A DNA stretch of 5,341 bases from the NCBI GenBank assembly GCA_029932795.1, contig JAOZPL010000109.1, forward strand, positions 1 to 5,341, read 5' to 3'. A program made the position numbers and the translations under genes. A model generated the notes under the pieces. It did not search any database, was not told the origin of the DNA, and saw nothing but the letters and a program-made list of their open reading frames with translations. Of this stretch, positions 3,938 through 5,341 are shown piece by piece. Origin of the DNA: Candidatus Zixiibacteriota bacterium. GTDB lineage: Bacteria > Zixibacteria > MSB-5A5 > GN15 > FEB-12. Numbering within the stretch: position 1 is the first letter of the stretch; every line of letters begins with the position of its first letter.

Positions 3938-5341
3938 TTATTTCAAAAGTACCATCTTCTTCGTACTTACGAAATCGTCCGCCTCCAGGCGGTAGAGGTA
4001 AACGCCACTGGCAACCCTGGTGCCATCCCAGACAACGGTGTGGGCTCCGGCTTCAAAGTAGCCCTCAACGAGGGTAGCCACTTTCTGGCCCACGACGTTG
4101 AAGATCTCCAGTTTGACGTTACAGGCCTGGGGCAGGCCAAAGCTGATCTCAGTAACCGGGTTGAAGGGGTTGGGGTGATTCTGGTTCAGGGTGAATTCCA
4201 TCGGTAGCAGATCATCCTCGCCGGCTTTCGCCGCTTCTGGAGACGAGGCAGCCGCAGAAAGGCCATCCGTTCTAGAGCTGAGATCGCAGTTATCGTGCAG
4301 TTCGTTCAGACAGGTGGCAGTGAAGTTGAGATCAGACAGAGTGGCTCCGTAGCCCTTAAGCAGATTGGTCTTGCCCGATAATACCTTGTCGGCCATAGCC
4401 AGGAAAGCATCAACGCTCATCCCGTCAAACTTGCCGTTGCCGCAGTCGGACGAGATAATGACGTTGCCGTAGCAGGCACCTCCTGTCGGCACACCCAGAA
4501 TGGTGAATACGTTAGCGCAGGAGTATTCCCGGTTCAGGCGCAGAGCCAGTATCTGGCCGGCAAGAACCCCTGCCGGGGTTGTAAGCGGGTTGATCAGATC
4601 ATCGGTCAGGATACCGGGCGTTGAGCCAGCCGGCAGGTAAGCTTCCACAGCGCCGGCGCTCGTCCACCGGGCCGTATACCCGGAATGATGGCCAATCACG
4701 ACCTCTCCACTCGTGAATACGAAGTCGAAATAGTGATCACGGATACAGCCGGGCTGTGTGGATTCCCAATCATCCTGCTGGCTAGCCGGACATCCGGAAC
4801 CCCAGCCGCCCATGGTGAAGGTGCATGGCTCCAGGCAAGGTTCCACAATAATACTCTGGCAACAGGGGTCAGAGACATTACCACAGGAATCAATGGCCAC
4901 CCAGCACCGCGTGTGAGTGAACTCGCCTTCGCCTGGTCCGGCTGTCGTATCGGTTGATACAACAGTGATGATTGGTGCCGGGTCACAGTTGTCCAGGACA
5001 TTCGGGGGCGTGAAGACCACCGGTACGTCGCACTCAACCGTGTCATCAGGTGCACAAGTGAGAACCGGCTTGGTCGTATCCTGAATGGTGATGGTCTGGA
5101 GACAACTGGTCGAGTTGCCGCAGGAATCGGTAGCCGTCCAGGTGCGCTCGATAATGATCGGACAACGCTCACTGGTGGTGACATCATCGTAATCAAGCGA
5201 AGCCAGGTAGCAGTTGTCGGAAGCCGTAGCTATACCGGGATCGCCCATCTCACAGTCAAAGACGACATCAACCGGACAGCTTATCTCCGGCTTGGTCGTA
5301 TCCTGAATGGTGATGGTCTGGAGACAACTGGTCGAGTTGCC
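3938..5341 (-). CDS. Secreted HYR-repeat protein with C-terminal sorting-type domain (partial, N-terminus outside the window)
   Basis: The visible 467 residues are the C-terminal part of a larger extracellular or surface protein; the frame stays open through the right edge, so the internal Met encoded at 5248 is not the true start. Numbering from the edge, residues 1-74 and 75-153 are two HYR/Ig-like repeats, each running from GNSTSCLQTITIQDTTKP to a DSC, with six Cys per unit that could form disulfides outside the cell. A third unit begins at 154 (GNVSDPCCQSIIVE) and stops early. Residues about 174-353 form a Cys-containing domain that opens with TMGGWGSG and includes YTARWTSAGAVEAYLPAG and GQILALRLN. 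I recall this arrangement from other FCB-group secreted proteins but have no name for it. After an Ala/Ser/Glu linker (354-380) comes an Ig-like sorting-type module: NHPNPFNP (388-395), VVGQKVATLV, WDGT, SGVYLYRL and terminal KKMVLLK. Such modules resemble type IX secretion C-terminal signals or FlgD-like domains. An adhesive or structural role is an inference. Confidence 0.88.
   Translation of the reverse strand, partial: GNSTSCLQTITIQDTTKPEISCPVDVVFDCEMGDPGIATASDNCYLASLDYDDVTTSERCPIIIERTWTATDSCGNSTSCLQTITIQDTTKPVLTCAPDDTVECDVPVVFTPPNVLDNCDPAPIITVVSTDTTAGPGEGEFTHTRCWVAIDSCGNVSDPCCQSIIVEPCLEPCTFTMGGWGSGCPASQQDDWESTQPGCIRDHYFDFVFTSGEVVIGHHSGYTARWTSAGAVEAYLPAGSTPGILTDDLINPLTTPAGVLAGQILALRLNREYSCANVFTILGVPTGGACYGNVIISSDCGNGKFDGMSVDAFLAMADKVLSGKTNLLKGYGATLSDLNFTATCLNELHDNCDLSSRTDGLSAAASSPEAAKAGEDDLLPMEFTLNQNHPNPFNPVTEISFGLPQACNVKLEIFNVVGQKVATLVEGYFEAGAHTVVWDGTRVASGVYLYRLEADDFVSTKKMVLLK
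5065..5119 (-). repeat. Direct repeat within the HYR array, copy 1
   Basis: These 55 bases are identical to 5287-5341, at an offset of exactly 222 bases (74 codons). They encode GNSTSCLQTITIQDTTKP at the start of the second visible HYR unit. Identity stops sharply at 5065, where the encoded protein diverges after DTTKP. Confidence 0.95.
5287..5341 (-). repeat. Direct repeat within the HYR array, copy 2 (cut by window edge)
   Basis: This is a perfect match to 5065-5119 that reaches the last base of the window, so its true extent is unknown and more units probably follow outside. It encodes the start of the first visible HYR unit. Confidence 0.95.

Noticed and set aside
3739..4077. Plus-strand open frames of 112 and 63 codons
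   Set aside because: They cross the terminator hairpin and lie antisense to the conserved C-terminal domain of the secreted protein.
4696..5196. Minus-strand open frame of 166 codons
   Set aside because: It is a shifted-frame shadow inside the secreted-protein gene, whose frame shows clear HYR and sorting motifs.
5065..5341. Repeats as a CRISPR array
   Set aside because: The repeats are in-frame coding units of a HYR protein with a 222-base period, not short repeats with unique spacers.

Overview
The window carries five complete protein genes, one tRNA gene and one partial protein gene that runs off the right edge. The partial gene encodes a secreted protein with hyalin-type (HYR) repeats and a C-terminal NxPNPFNP...GxYxYRL...KKMVLLK module. 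That ending is typical of secreted proteins in the FCB group (Bacteroidetes relatives, Zixibacteria, KSB1, Latescibacteria, Marinimicrobia). I therefore infer a mostly uncultured FCB-group bacterium. This rests on protein style, not on a phylogenetic marker.

Layout, left to right. Positions 1-191 hold no gene I can confirm. They contain a palindrome near 133-146 and a weak reverse-strand open frame at the left edge. At 192-914 is a stand-alone protein of two receiver domains with no output domain. The first receiver lacks the phospho-acceptor Asp and the second has Arg in place of the conserved Lys. After a 108-base gap with a good promoter comes a tight cluster: tadA (tRNA adenosine deaminase), then two small four-helix membrane proteins with overlapping starts and stops. 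The two membrane proteins appear to be diverged tandem copies of each other. Next, behind its own promoter, is a tRNA-Ser(CGA) gene, followed about 235 bases later by a carbon-nitrogen hydrolase (nitrilase family).

The right end is on the opposite strand. The secreted HYR-repeat protein converges on the hydrolase, and a strong 11-bp GC-rich hairpin with a T-rich tail on the minus strand lies between the two genes. The HYR repeats have a 222-base period with 55 bases of perfect identity that reach the window edge.

The genes do not form one pathway. tadA and the tRNA gene both serve decoding. The membrane pair is likely co-translated with tadA but has no assigned function. The double receiver, the hydrolase and the secreted protein look like independent units. 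I see no mobile element, CRISPR array or defence cassette. The points most worth a second look are the complementary degeneracy of the two receivers, the apparently leaderless tadA transcript, the tandem membrane pair, and the near-identical DNA repeats in the secreted protein gene.
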